A stretch of 24,736 nucleotides of DNA. It comes from Chara braunii. Lineage: Eukaryota > Streptophyta > Charophyceae > Charales > Characeae. This document shows, in pieces, positions 17,475-24,736 of the stretch; within the stretch, counting starts at the first letter, position 1, and the number at the start of each line of letters is the position of its first letter. The position numbers and the translations under genes are program-made. Where the stretch lies: contig BFEA01000410.1 in NCBI GenBank assembly GCA_003427395.1, positions 1,155,740-1,180,475 on the forward strand. The letters are read 5' to 3'. The notes under the pieces were generated by a model that saw only the letters and a list, made by a program, of their open reading frames with translations, was not told the DNA's origin and did no database searches.

Positions 17475-17999
17475 ATGACCAGTTTTGTTGATGGCACTAT
17501 CCACGATCTGAGGCCTTACCTAAAGAAGGGCAAAGAGACTCATGAGTTTTTCGATCCAGTCTGGATCTCAGCCACCGAATATCTTGAGCAGAGAGAGAGG
17601 GAGCTCGATGAGAGTGGCACAGCGTTGATTCGCAGCTTCGGGCCGATGCTTTATACTGACTATCCTAGGCCTCCAGTCCCTTCTCCTCTCACTGATGGCA
17701 CGAGTTGGCTGGAAGTGATTGGTTTGGCAAAGAGGTACATCTCTCCGGCAGTGATCGACGTTGAGGCACTGACCGAGCCCACCGAGTATCCCTACCTCAG
17801 ACGGGGAGTCTTCTCAGTAGACGGGCTGCCTACATTGTGGGAGGAGTTTTGCTCAATGGTTAACTATCGTGTTATGTGCCTCGGATGGCCGTGCTCAGAG
17901 GTTGCTGGCTACAGGTGGCATTTTGTCACGAAGCCTCAGTCTCGGATTGTACGGGGGCGTGGGTCTCGGCACCAGAGAAGATCAGTGAAAAGAGATTGA
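17475..17999 (+). CDS. Hypothetical protein (174 aa), last gene of the putative unit
   Basis: ATG 17475 opens the longest convincing frame of the window, 174 codons to TGA 17997-17999. Order of segments: FVDGTIHDLRPYLKKGKETH, a charged helix ATEYLEQRERELDES, a Pro-rich loop YPRPPVPSPLTDG, a mixed central region with WLEVIGLAKRYI and LPTLWEEFCSMV, then WPCSEVAGYRWHF, and a basic tail (about residues 154-174, rich in Arg). A basic C-terminus could bind nucleic acid, but that is inference. I recognise no family. The start context is weak (C at -3). A TGA closes the frame 12 codons upstream. An AATAAA lies 286 bases after the stop. Confidence 0.5.
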   Translation: MTSFVDGTIHDLRPYLKKGKETHEFFDPVWISATEYLEQRERELDESGTALIRSFGPMLYTDYPRPPVPSPLTDGTSWLEVIGLAKRYISPAVIDVEALTEPTEYPYLRRGVFSVDGLPTLWEEFCSMVNYRVMCLGWPCSEVAGYRWHFVTKPQSRIVRGRGSRHQRRSVKRD

Positions 18000-18284
18000 G
18001 GGAGGCCGACCAGAGGGATGAGTGAGGACTCTTGAGAGGTGCTGACCACGCTCGTTTATGTGTACTTTCTGAGATTATTATGAGTTCTCATTCTTCCCTC
18101 ATTCAATTGTCCCTGTCTTTGCTCGAGTCAGTCAGTCTTATTTTCCGCATTATTCTTGCTTGATTATTGCCTTCGTGGATGTTTTGTAACAGTTCTCAAA
18201 ATCAGATTGACATAATTGATGCATGCATAGCACCCCATAATTGTATGATTATTATTTGCATAATTCTTTGCTGTTCCGAATCAA
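18000..18284 (+). other. Probable 3' untranslated region
   Basis: T-rich DNA between the last stop of the series and the AATAAA, without open frames. This is as expected of a 3' UTR. Confidence 0.4.
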
Positions 18285-18290
18285 AATAAA
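18285..18290 (+). terminator. Polyadenylation signal AATAAA
   Basis: AATAAA in an A-rich setting downstream of the 174-aa frame. It is the plausible end of the transcription unit that starts at the TATA box at 11686. Confidence 0.45.
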
Positions 18291-18799
18291 AGATTCCTAA
18301 GACCGGGGACCGGCGAAGACCACAATTGAAGGGTCTCGCTCGAAGCCGGACGCACACAACAGGAAGGGATTTGCATTATTTAATTTATTTTATTTATTGC
18401 AATCACATACAAAATCCTGCGTGACAGCCTGTTGGCTTTCCGGTCGCCCGAAGTGGTTAGGCTGGAAAAAGTGCGACAACGCGCCTTCCTTCTCGCTGTG
18501 CGCTTCTCCTTTGCCCGACTGCTCTCCTTTCCTGCTGCACATATTTCTCATCACATGACCTTACCTTCAGCACGCCCACTTCAGGCGGTGCACATGCGCC
18601 TTCTCCTCAACGGCACACTGGTTCCCTCCACATGCACGCCACTCTCGTGAGGACAATAAGAGTTTGGTTCCGATACCATTTAAACGATTTGTATTACGGA
18701 CGACCAAGATCCATCACGCAACCACAAGATCTACATGATTTGAACACACACAACATTACAACTCGAAATGATTTACACAGGTTTCTTAAGATTGCGGAT
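18291..18799. other. Stretch without a confident gene; PBS-like sequence on the minus strand
   Basis: T/A-rich to 18420, then pyrimidine-rich. The minus strand of about 18668-18680 reads TGGTATCGGAACC, close to the TGGTATCAGAGC primer-binding site (tRNA-iMet) of plant copia retrotransposons, but no LTR or gag was found next to it. Confidence 0.3.
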
Positions 18800-18824
18800 A
18801 TGGCAGCCAGCCCAACAACAAAAG
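18800..18824 (+). CDS. Possible first coding exon (8 codons) with donor GTAAGT
   Basis: ATG 18800 (G at -3, G at +4) encodes MAASPTTK, then AAAG/GTAAGT at 18824/18825, a strong 5' splice site. The downstream DNA is pyrimidine-rich and microsatellite-bearing, like an intron. No matching second exon could be fixed; TTCTGACAG ending at 19149 is a weak candidate acceptor. Confidence 0.25.
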
Positions 18825-18910
18825 GTAAGTTTCGCTCTCTCCTCTCTTGCTCTCCCTACTACAACTAACTACTTCGCCCAGGTTCTGTAATCGCTCTCTG
18901 AATGTCGTCG

Positions 18911-18978
<68 letters not shown>

Positions 18979-19433
18979 TCCAGCTATGGCACCCAGCCGT
19001 CGACTCTCTCTCTTGCCCAACACTGTTCATGTTCCAAAATCTTGCCGCCCAGTAATGCAGCAGCACTTCCATATCTGCCACAACCAAAGAAGAGGAGATA
19101 CTGACATTGGCCTCCCTTTTGTTCCCACTGATTCGCCAGTCTTCTGACAGGCCCTGTCGTGGCAGACAGAGATGCGGTCTGCCGCGGCCTTTCCTTGGGA
19201 CTGCGCTGCAATGAGACCGGGACTGGACACGTGGCAACTCCCTACCTATCGACTTCTAGGACCCTCTAATGGTCCTACTGGTCCTATCTTATCAAACCAC
19301 TATTTTGTGTTGTACAGTACCTACCGGAAAGTTCTACTTCGGCCCTAGGGTACGAAAGAAAATGGGACACGATATCGGGGCCATACTGCGGCATCGCATG
19401 GATCGTTCAGTTGGTTGATTCCAGCTGAATGAT
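18825..19433. other. Intron-like or intergenic stretch
   Basis: Pyrimidine-rich with a (CT)n(TG)n tract. One GACACGTGGC (G-box/ABRE core) occurs at 19225-19234. No coding evidence. Confidence 0.35.
18912..18972. repeat. Compound (CT)n(TG)n microsatellite
   Basis: About 17 CT repeats followed directly by about 13 TG repeats. Confidence 0.95.
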
Positions 19434-20001
19434 TTGAGTAGGCAGGTACATGACATGGTAAGACGAGGTGCGAGGTTTCATACAAGTAGAGAAGAGAGAG
19501 AAAGAATCCAGAGATGGTTGGACGCTATATTTAGTACCTGTCCAGGATCCCACCAGAAATTAACGCGTACCCCTAGGCCAGCAAAGTCCATCAACCCAGA
19601 ACATCACTACCCATCCATCCAACTGCAATTATGCAATATGAAAACATTGTGATGAAGAAAATATTCAAAGACAACACTGCCCCAATTGTAAATTTGATGA
19701 AATGAGCTTGCACTTTGACAAAGTCTGGAGATAGCATTAGAGAAGTGCCCACAGCAAGAAATGTAAGAAAATTTGGCTGGACAAATATGACTTGAAAAAA
19801 GCTTACCCACCTGCAGATCCGAAGTGGTCATTTCGGGGTCAATATTCGACAGCTCCAGGACCCTTCCCTGGGCAGCTGCAATTGGCAATTCTTTTGCCCA
19901 TGGCTGCAATACGGTTGGAACAAAACCAAATCAATGTTGATCATCAGCAATGTGCTGTGTTATTCAAACTACTGATGCCCGATATCAGTCATGCTGGTTG
20001 A
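19434..20001 (+). pseudogene. Broken transposase-like gene, Merlin/ISXO2-like N-terminal region
   Basis: Frame 19434-19652 (no ATG at its start) contains HTSREERERIQRWLDAIF. After a frame change, codons from 19642 read HCPNCKFDEMSL, then VWR, two TAG stops (19732, 19738), then AHSKKCKKIWLDKYDL and FPGQLQLAILLPMAAIRLEQ to TGA 19999-20001. CPxC...M-L...WR...C-x-K followed by a segment of the type F-x-x-S-x-L-x-L-x-x-I is the zinc-ribbon and HTH-like start of Merlin/ISXO2-type transposases. The SRT-x-F box is eroded, and the DDE catalytic part is missing. At least one frameshift and two stops make it dead. The family call rests on motif order read by eye and could be wrong; another zinc-ribbon element gene is the alternative. 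Confidence 0.4.
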
Positions 20002-21189
20002 CGTAAATACTGTATATAGAACAGGCCACATAAGCAAACTGATCGAGCATCAATCCTTTCATGCTTTACACAACCTCCGGCGGCATAATTCACCAGCACT
20101 GGACCCCATGTACTAGCCGTTTTTCCCTCACATCACAGTCTTCAGCACACAACCATTTATAAACACGGGCAACCTTTCAAAAGGGCTAGTACCAAGGAAT
20201 TCTTTTTTTTTTAAGGGCAGCAGCCTTGAGATATCATCGTGGAACTGACCAGCCCCCGGTAATTCAGAAATTTACTCAGGTCTGTATTTCAACATTTCAC
20301 AAGGTGTACCAACCGAGCTAGGCCCGTTGGTGGGGGCTGTACAAAGGAATTGTTTTGAAAGACAGCATAAAATCTTTAGCAATGAGTTTATAGTAAGGTA
20401 GGCAAAAGAAGTAACACAAGCTGTACTTCCTCTTGCTCAATAAACGACACCTATCCCTGACACGCTCCAAGGTCATGCTTAAAGCAAAGGGGGTTGTGGC
20501 ATTCAGGAGCCTGTTGACCTCAGTCCACCCCAGGTTCAGCAAAATACCCTTGTAGGCAGTTCTGCTATGAACCGCACAGTTCATCACCAATGAGTGCACA
20601 CATAGACATGCATCAAACACAAATGAGATGACACAAATTCGCACACTGGATGTGAGAGAGTAGAAAACCAGATAGCACAGCTTATCACTTCCAGCAAATT
20701 ATCACAAGAGCAATAAGAGTTCAACTCACCAGCGCTCATCAACGCATACAAAGGTAACCAGTAACCAGCGTCAGCTCTCAGGTAAGTGCCTCTTTCCAGC
20801 TCTTCTTCTCTCTGTCTCTCTCTCGATCTCACTGGTCTTCTCTCTAGCTATGTCCTCACTGTGTCTTCTCTCCCTACACGCATCCACACTCACTAACTAC
20901 TAATCAAGGATCTCCTCTGGATACATTCACCGCTGGTCCTACTAACTACCACTACTAGCACTAACACTCTGCACTGGTGCAGCTATGGCCGCCTTCTCCC
21001 TGCCAGCGCTAACTCTTACTCTCTATCTCTCTCACTTAGAGGAGCACCCTGGCTCAGCGCTCTGCTCTTCCCAATAGCACACAAGTGCACCAGCACTTCC
21101 ACACTTCATGCGAATGAGCAATCTGCCTCATGAGGAGGCTGGCCAGTCCTTGTATTGTCTTGGACTGAGCTTCAACTTGTCCCAGCCTT
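20002..21189. other. Stretch with only weak coding signals
   Basis: A short direct repeat, GTACCAAGGAATTC / GTACAAAGGAATTG, lies at about 20188 and 20339. CAGCCCCC (20250) and GGGGGCTG (20332) are inverted. CAG/GTAAGT at 20780/20781 is a donor-like site. 20800-21080 is CT-rich. Confidence 0.35.
20318..20584 (-). CDS. Hypothetical small protein (88 aa), weak
   Basis: From ATG at 20584 on the minus strand the frame reads NCAVHSRTAYKGILLNLGWT, then a Leu/Arg helix MTLERVRDRCRLLSKRKY, and a hydrophobic C-terminal part, ending at TGA 20318-20320. It is non-repetitive and could be real or a decayed fragment. No domain is recognised and nothing nearby on this strand supports it. Confidence 0.2.
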   Translation of the reverse strand: MNCAVHSRTAYKGILLNLGWTEVNRLLNATTPFALSMTLERVRDRCRLLSKRKYSLCYFFCLPYYKLIAKDFMLSFKTIPLYSPHQRA

Positions 21190-21500
21190 TGCTTCTTGGA
21201 GCTTGACTTGGTTCTGGTCCCACATCCCCACAGCCTGTTTGCTTCAGAGTGTCAGGCCTGGTACTGTTCCCGAATTTTCATTGGTGTGATGCTGCTTGGG
21301 CCTTTGAGCCACGGCTTTTCGATTGTGGCACATGACTTTCGACTGGGGTTTGTGACTCCTGCCTCTGGGACACGACTTTTGCCTGTGGAGTGTCCTTCGC
21401 CCGTGGGTCGTTGCTTTCCAATACGACTTTTCATTATCAGACGTGATTTTTGCCCCTGGGATGTGACTGTTAGCCGGGTGCCTGTTGGACTTAACTGCTA
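21190..21500. repeat. Very degenerate minisatellite of about 25-30 bp
   Basis: GTGACTTTTGCCTGTGGG-like blocks recur about seven times between 21300 and 21475 with much variation. The plus frame 21196-21501 is a translation of these. Confidence 0.45.
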
Positions 21501-21606
21501 AGGTCCCCGACTGTGACTTTTCTGAAACTGACCGTCTTGGCCTTTCTCGGCCCAGGCCTCTAGACCTGAGATTCGGATTTGGGGTCTCAATCGTGGAAGG
21601 CCTTTC

Positions 21607-21900
21607 AGTTCTGGCTCAAAATCACAGGGCCCATCATAAAGGCATTTATAGACCTGAGCCTCTTCCGGCTTTGCCCACAAAGAAAAAAACAAACAAGAAC
21701 AGAAGAAAATAGATGGACAACAAAGGAGGGGGCCTTGGGAGGGGAGAGGGAACAAAGCTCTGTCTCTCCCCCCCTTTTTACCTATCTCCTGTGATTGTGA
21801 TGCTTTTTCACCAGACCCTTTCCCTTCCCTCATACTGCTGCGATTTCACACTTAAGTTCTGGTTCAAAAGCACAGGACCCGTCATAAAGACATTTTATCA
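21607..21900. repeat. Repeat-family copy with internal direct repeat
   Basis: AGTTCTGGCTCAAAATCACA at 21607 recurs as AGTTCTGGTTCAAAAGCACA at 21855, each followed by a CC(C/G)-TCATAAAG-CATTT block (248-bp period). 21647-21850 is also a diverged copy of 23357-23556 (TTATAGACCT, CGGCTTTGC-CACAAAGAAAA, then GATTG-GATGCTTT and CTGCTGCGAT). Confidence 0.7.
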
Positions 21901-22401
21901 TGTTTATGATAGGGACGTCCGGACCTCAGTGCAGCCGGCCTGGGTCTAGATGTCCGAGTCTAGTGTCTGATCTCTGGTTCCCTTCGCCCACTCCCCCCAA
22001 AAAAAACATTCCGAGTTCGGGAAAAAAAAAATCAAAAGACTTGTAATAACCCATGCAGTATGCCTCGTGGAATGTCTAAGGGCCTCGCCAAGCCACCCAG
22101 CCTGAAGGGAAGAAAAGACCCCTACTCGGATTCAGGGCTTGGGCGGGCGACAGTTGCCCAAGTCAACTGCCCGATGTCCAACAGTCAAAGTCAAAATGGA
22201 CCCAGCCCAGGCCGCCGGTCAGACGCACACACTTGTTTGTATGCAGGTACCCAGACAGCATCAGGACCAAGTGGAAGTCTGCAAATGTACACAATCCAGG
22301 CCCTCGGCTCTGAGTCATCTGTACGACTGTGGGAGGGAGGCCAAACACTACATAAGGCTTGGTCTCCATGAGGTCGACATTCAGTCTGGCTATGTAGCCT
22401 T
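21901..22401. other. Stretch without a recognisable gene
   Basis: GTCCGGAC-type short palindromes at about 21913, A-runs at 22000 and 22022, and overlapping frames on both strands without motifs. Confidence 0.35.
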
Positions 22402-22454
22402 GACGCTGGCTTGACTCTCACTGGACGCTGGCATGACGCTGGCTTGACGCTGGC
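22402..22454. repeat. GACGCTGGC short tandem motif, four copies
   Basis: GACGCTGGC at 22402, 22424, 22435 and 22446. Confidence 0.85.
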
Positions 22455-22529
22455 TGTGTGCTGGTACTGTGGGGGACGACGCGGGACTGTGGCAGCATGC
22501 TGGCCCCTTCTCCGCTGAGCGCCAGCCTC

Positions 22530-22747
22530 TGCTGATGTGGCACATGCCACCTGTCGACATTGCTGATGTGGCGCAGGCCACCTGTCTTCATTGCTGATGT
22601 GGCGCATGCCACCTGTCTACATTGCTGATGTGGCACATGCCACCTGTCTAAATTGCTGATGTGGCACAGGCCATCTGTCTTCATTGCTGATGTGGCACAT
22701 TCCACCTGTCTCTATTGCTGACATGGCACTGGCCACGCTGTCCACAT
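22530..22747. repeat. 31-bp minisatellite, seven units, each with a small palindrome
   Basis: Units of exactly 31 bp start at 22530, 22561, 22592, 22623, 22654 and 22685, with a diverged 32-bp unit at 22716. Consensus TGCTGATGTGGCACATGCCA followed by CCTGTCTNCAT. In most units the core GTGGCACATGCCAC pairs as GTGGCA/TGCCAC. Confidence 0.95.
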
Positions 22748-23356
22748 GAGGTGATTGGCCGTGACAAGGAGGGAGACCGGGATCTGTGGATGATTGGGAA
22801 TTGGTACTCACCTGAGGTTGACGTCGATACCGTGCACTGCTGTTTGTCTTCATTGTCTCCACGAGATGACAGTGCCATGTGGCACTTCTAAGCGATCAGG
22901 ACTTCTCAGACTTGTTACTGGATATTGATTGACGACGTGGAGGTGAAGGGAAGCCCGGAGAAGGAGTGGGTAATGTTTGGGCTACTCCTTTGCTGGTCAC
23001 TGATTATCTCTTCCACCCTCTCATCTGTCCATTCCCCCTCCACTCTCTTCGTCTATTGGAAATGAGACATTGTATCAGATATCACTTTCACGATTACTGG
23101 AGACATTGTGCAGATCTGAGTCAACTTGTACTTCTACGTCTGGTGAGTATCTTCCAGTCTGGGTTCATTACAGACTGAAAAAAAATCCATTATGCAGCAT
23201 TGCAATACAAAAATCTTTTGGCTGAGGACCATTTCGAAATTATTAATTTTTTTTGGGGGGGTGAGGGGTTCAATCCGGGCGGTCCGGAGCAGTCCAGAGA
23301 CAGGTCCGGACGGACGTCTGGATTGGTCCGGTGTTCGGGTCCGACATAACCATGCA
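22748..23356. other. Stretch without a recognisable gene
   Basis: No motif-bearing frame. GTCCGGA motifs recur at 23279-23335. Confidence 0.35.
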
Positions 23357-24075
23357 TTATAGACCTAACCTGTTTCGGCTTTGCGCACAAAGAAAAGAAC
23401 AAGCAACAACAGATGAACATAGAAGGACACAAAGGGAGCAGGCATAGGGGGCAAAGGGAACACAGCTCTCTCTCTCCCCCCGTTCACCCCTTTTCTGTGA
23501 TTGCAATGCTTTCTGCCCAGAACCTTTCCCTCCCCTCCTCCTGCTGCGATATCAAGGTCAACCCCACTCACAGTCCTCCACTCCCCCCCCCATCCCCACC
23601 TCTTATGATTTCGAATTTTGTTTTCCTGCCCCATCCTTCAGCTCTCTGTCTCCCTCTGTCACCCCTCTTCTACAATTGTGATGCTTTTTCCAACACCCTT
23701 TCCCTTTGCAACTCCCACTGCGATTTCAAGCTCTAACCCCACCCACAGTTCCCCTCCGCTTCCTCATGATTTCAACAATGTTTTCCTGCTCCAACTTCCC
23801 CCTAACCCCCACATTCCCCGGTTCACCTACCCCACCCTTCCCCACCCATACTTTTCAAAGGACGGGGCAGAGGGAGCACAGCTCTCTCCCTCCCTCCATC
23901 AACCCTCTTCTACAATTGCGATGCTTTTCCTCATACCCTTTCCCTTTGCAGCTCCTGCTGCGATTTCAAGCTCTAACCCCACCCACAGTTCCCCTCCGCT
24001 TCCTCTCCCGCCCCTCATGATTTCAACAATTTTTTCCTGCTCCAACTTCCCCCTAACCCCCACATCTCACGGGTC
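23357..24075. repeat. Repeat family: three tandem diverged copies plus left flank
   Basis: Units start with GCTCTCT at 23465, 23641 and 23881. The last two are spaced exactly 240 bp and share long blocks (CCCTCTTCTACAATTG, CTGCGATTTCAAGCTCTAAC, CCACAGTTCCCCTCCGCTTC, CTCCAACTTCCCCCTAACCC). The first unit is shorter and more diverged. The left flank 23357-23464 matches 21647-21756. All overlapping frames are translations of this C/T-rich repeat. Confidence 0.85.
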
Positions 24076-24198
24076 CTGTGATTTTCACGCTTTTCCTGGC
24101 CACATTCTCAATGGACCACGGATCAGTTATGAAACTGATCAGAGCACATACTACACTGGGTAGTGTGTGTGGGGGAGGAGGACGTAGTTAGTTAGATT

Positions 24199-24200
<2 letters not shown>

Positions 24201-24276
<76 letters not shown>
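24201..24276. repeat. (TC)n microsatellite
   Basis: About 38 uninterrupted TC repeats. Confidence 0.95.
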
Positions 24277-24279
<3 letters not shown>

Positions 24280-24308
24280 TTGTGCGCAGGCGTGTAACAA
24301 TGTTGATG

Positions 24309-24310
<2 letters not shown>

Positions 24311-24339
<29 letters not shown>

Positions 24340-24358
24340 CCCTCTCTCTCTCTCTCTC
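24311..24358. repeat. (CT)n microsatellite with C-run interruption
   Basis: CT repeats interrupted by CCCCCC near 24337. Confidence 0.9.
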
Positions 24359-24617
24359 GCTTGAGCGCGCGTGCTTTTTTTTTTCTTTTCTAACATTACA
24401 ACACCTCGATGGACAACGGATCAGATACGAAACTGAACGGAGCAGATACTACGCTTGATCATGGGGGGGAAAGGGGGGGCGTGTAGTTGGTTAGATTGGG
24501 GTCTCTCTGTCCCCATCTCTCCCCCTCTCTCTAGTCTCTCTCGAGTGTCTGGCGTGGATTATTTTAATTTTTATTTTTTTTTGTAAACAGTCTTGATGGA
24601 CCACAGATCTGATATTA

Positions 24618-24619
<2 letters not shown>

Positions 24620-24676
<57 letters not shown>
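24620..24676. repeat. (CT)n microsatellite
   Basis: About 28 CT repeats. Confidence 0.95.
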
Positions 24677-24679
<3 letters not shown>

Positions 24680-24736
24680 CAGCTCCTTCTCTCTTTCCTC
24701 TCGGTGTTTGCTGCTGAGATCCATACTAAATCAAAG

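Larger units (their letters stand above)
24111..24736. repeat. Tandem module of about 300 bp with (CT)n tracts
   Basis: ATGGACCACGGATCAG at 24111 recurs at 24410 (299 bp on) and, shortened, at 24596. The first two are followed by GAAACTGA, AGCA-ATACTAC, then GTAGTT-GTTAGATTGG and a CT-rich stretch. A perfect 8-bp hairpin (GATCAGTT/AACTGATC) is at 24121-24140. The module continues to the window edge. Confidence 0.8.

Noticed and set aside
11686-18290. LTR retrotransposon spanning the unit
   Set aside because: No direct terminal repeat was found, the TATA region does not recur at the 3' end, and no gag/pol motifs are present.
22530-22747. CRISPR-like array (regular 31-bp period with palindromic core)
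   Set aside because: There are no unique spacers: the whole 31-bp unit is the repeat, and the context is eukaryotic.
22191-22878. Minus-strand frames with repeated HQQCRQVACATSAM-like peptides
   Set aside because: Three frames are open through the same 31-bp minisatellite, so this is repeat translation, not a repeat protein.
23219-23276. A/B-box-like pair (TGGCTGAGG...GGTTCAATCC) suggesting a tRNA or SINE
   Set aside because: The T-arm bases around GGTTCAATCC do not pair, and no acceptor stem was found.
23618-24163. 181-aa plus-strand frame
   Set aside because: A Pro/Ser/Phe-rich translation of the C/T-rich 240-bp repeat.

Overview
The window looks like nuclear DNA of a eukaryote with a large, repeat-rich genome. 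The evidence is: a LINE 3' end with a CCHC zinc-knuckle, possible GT-AG splice sites with polypyrimidine tracts, a TATA box and an AATAAA signal, many long (CA)n, (GA)n, (CT)n, (TTA)n and poly-A runs, and no bacterial gene packing. The LINE style and the ABRE/G-box motifs would suit a plant-lineage organism such as a charophyte alga, but this is a guess. No conserved housekeeping gene was recognised, and most open frames are short.

Layout. (1) 1-705, minus strand: decayed C-terminal end of a LINE ORF2. (2) 1673-1998: tandem repeat of about 148 bp. (3) 2704-3095: two short overlapping open frames of unknown origin. (4) 3690-7070: hairpin-rich DNA, interrupted by a 441-bp duplication carrying microsatellites. 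(5) 7.5-8.7 kb: minisatellites and a perfect 63-bp duplication. (6) 9.7-11.4 kb: more hairpins and low-complexity DNA. (7) 11.69-18.29 kb, plus strand: the most gene-like part. It has a TATA box, six short protein-like frames in one orientation and a terminal AATAAA. Two frames, 16146-16391 and 16987-17238, are paralogues that align without gaps, and the first frame (11842-12420) has a similar strand-helix-strand layout. (8) 19434-20001: a broken gene resembling the N-terminus of a Merlin/ISXO2-like transposase. (9) 21.2-24.7 kb: several tandem and dispersed repeat families.

The strongest candidates for something undescribed are the tandem paralogue family at 16.1-17.2 kb within its unit, and the tiled perfect hairpins at 6806-7071. 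Neither is assigned a function. Everything here was read by eye, without alignment, folding or database tools.
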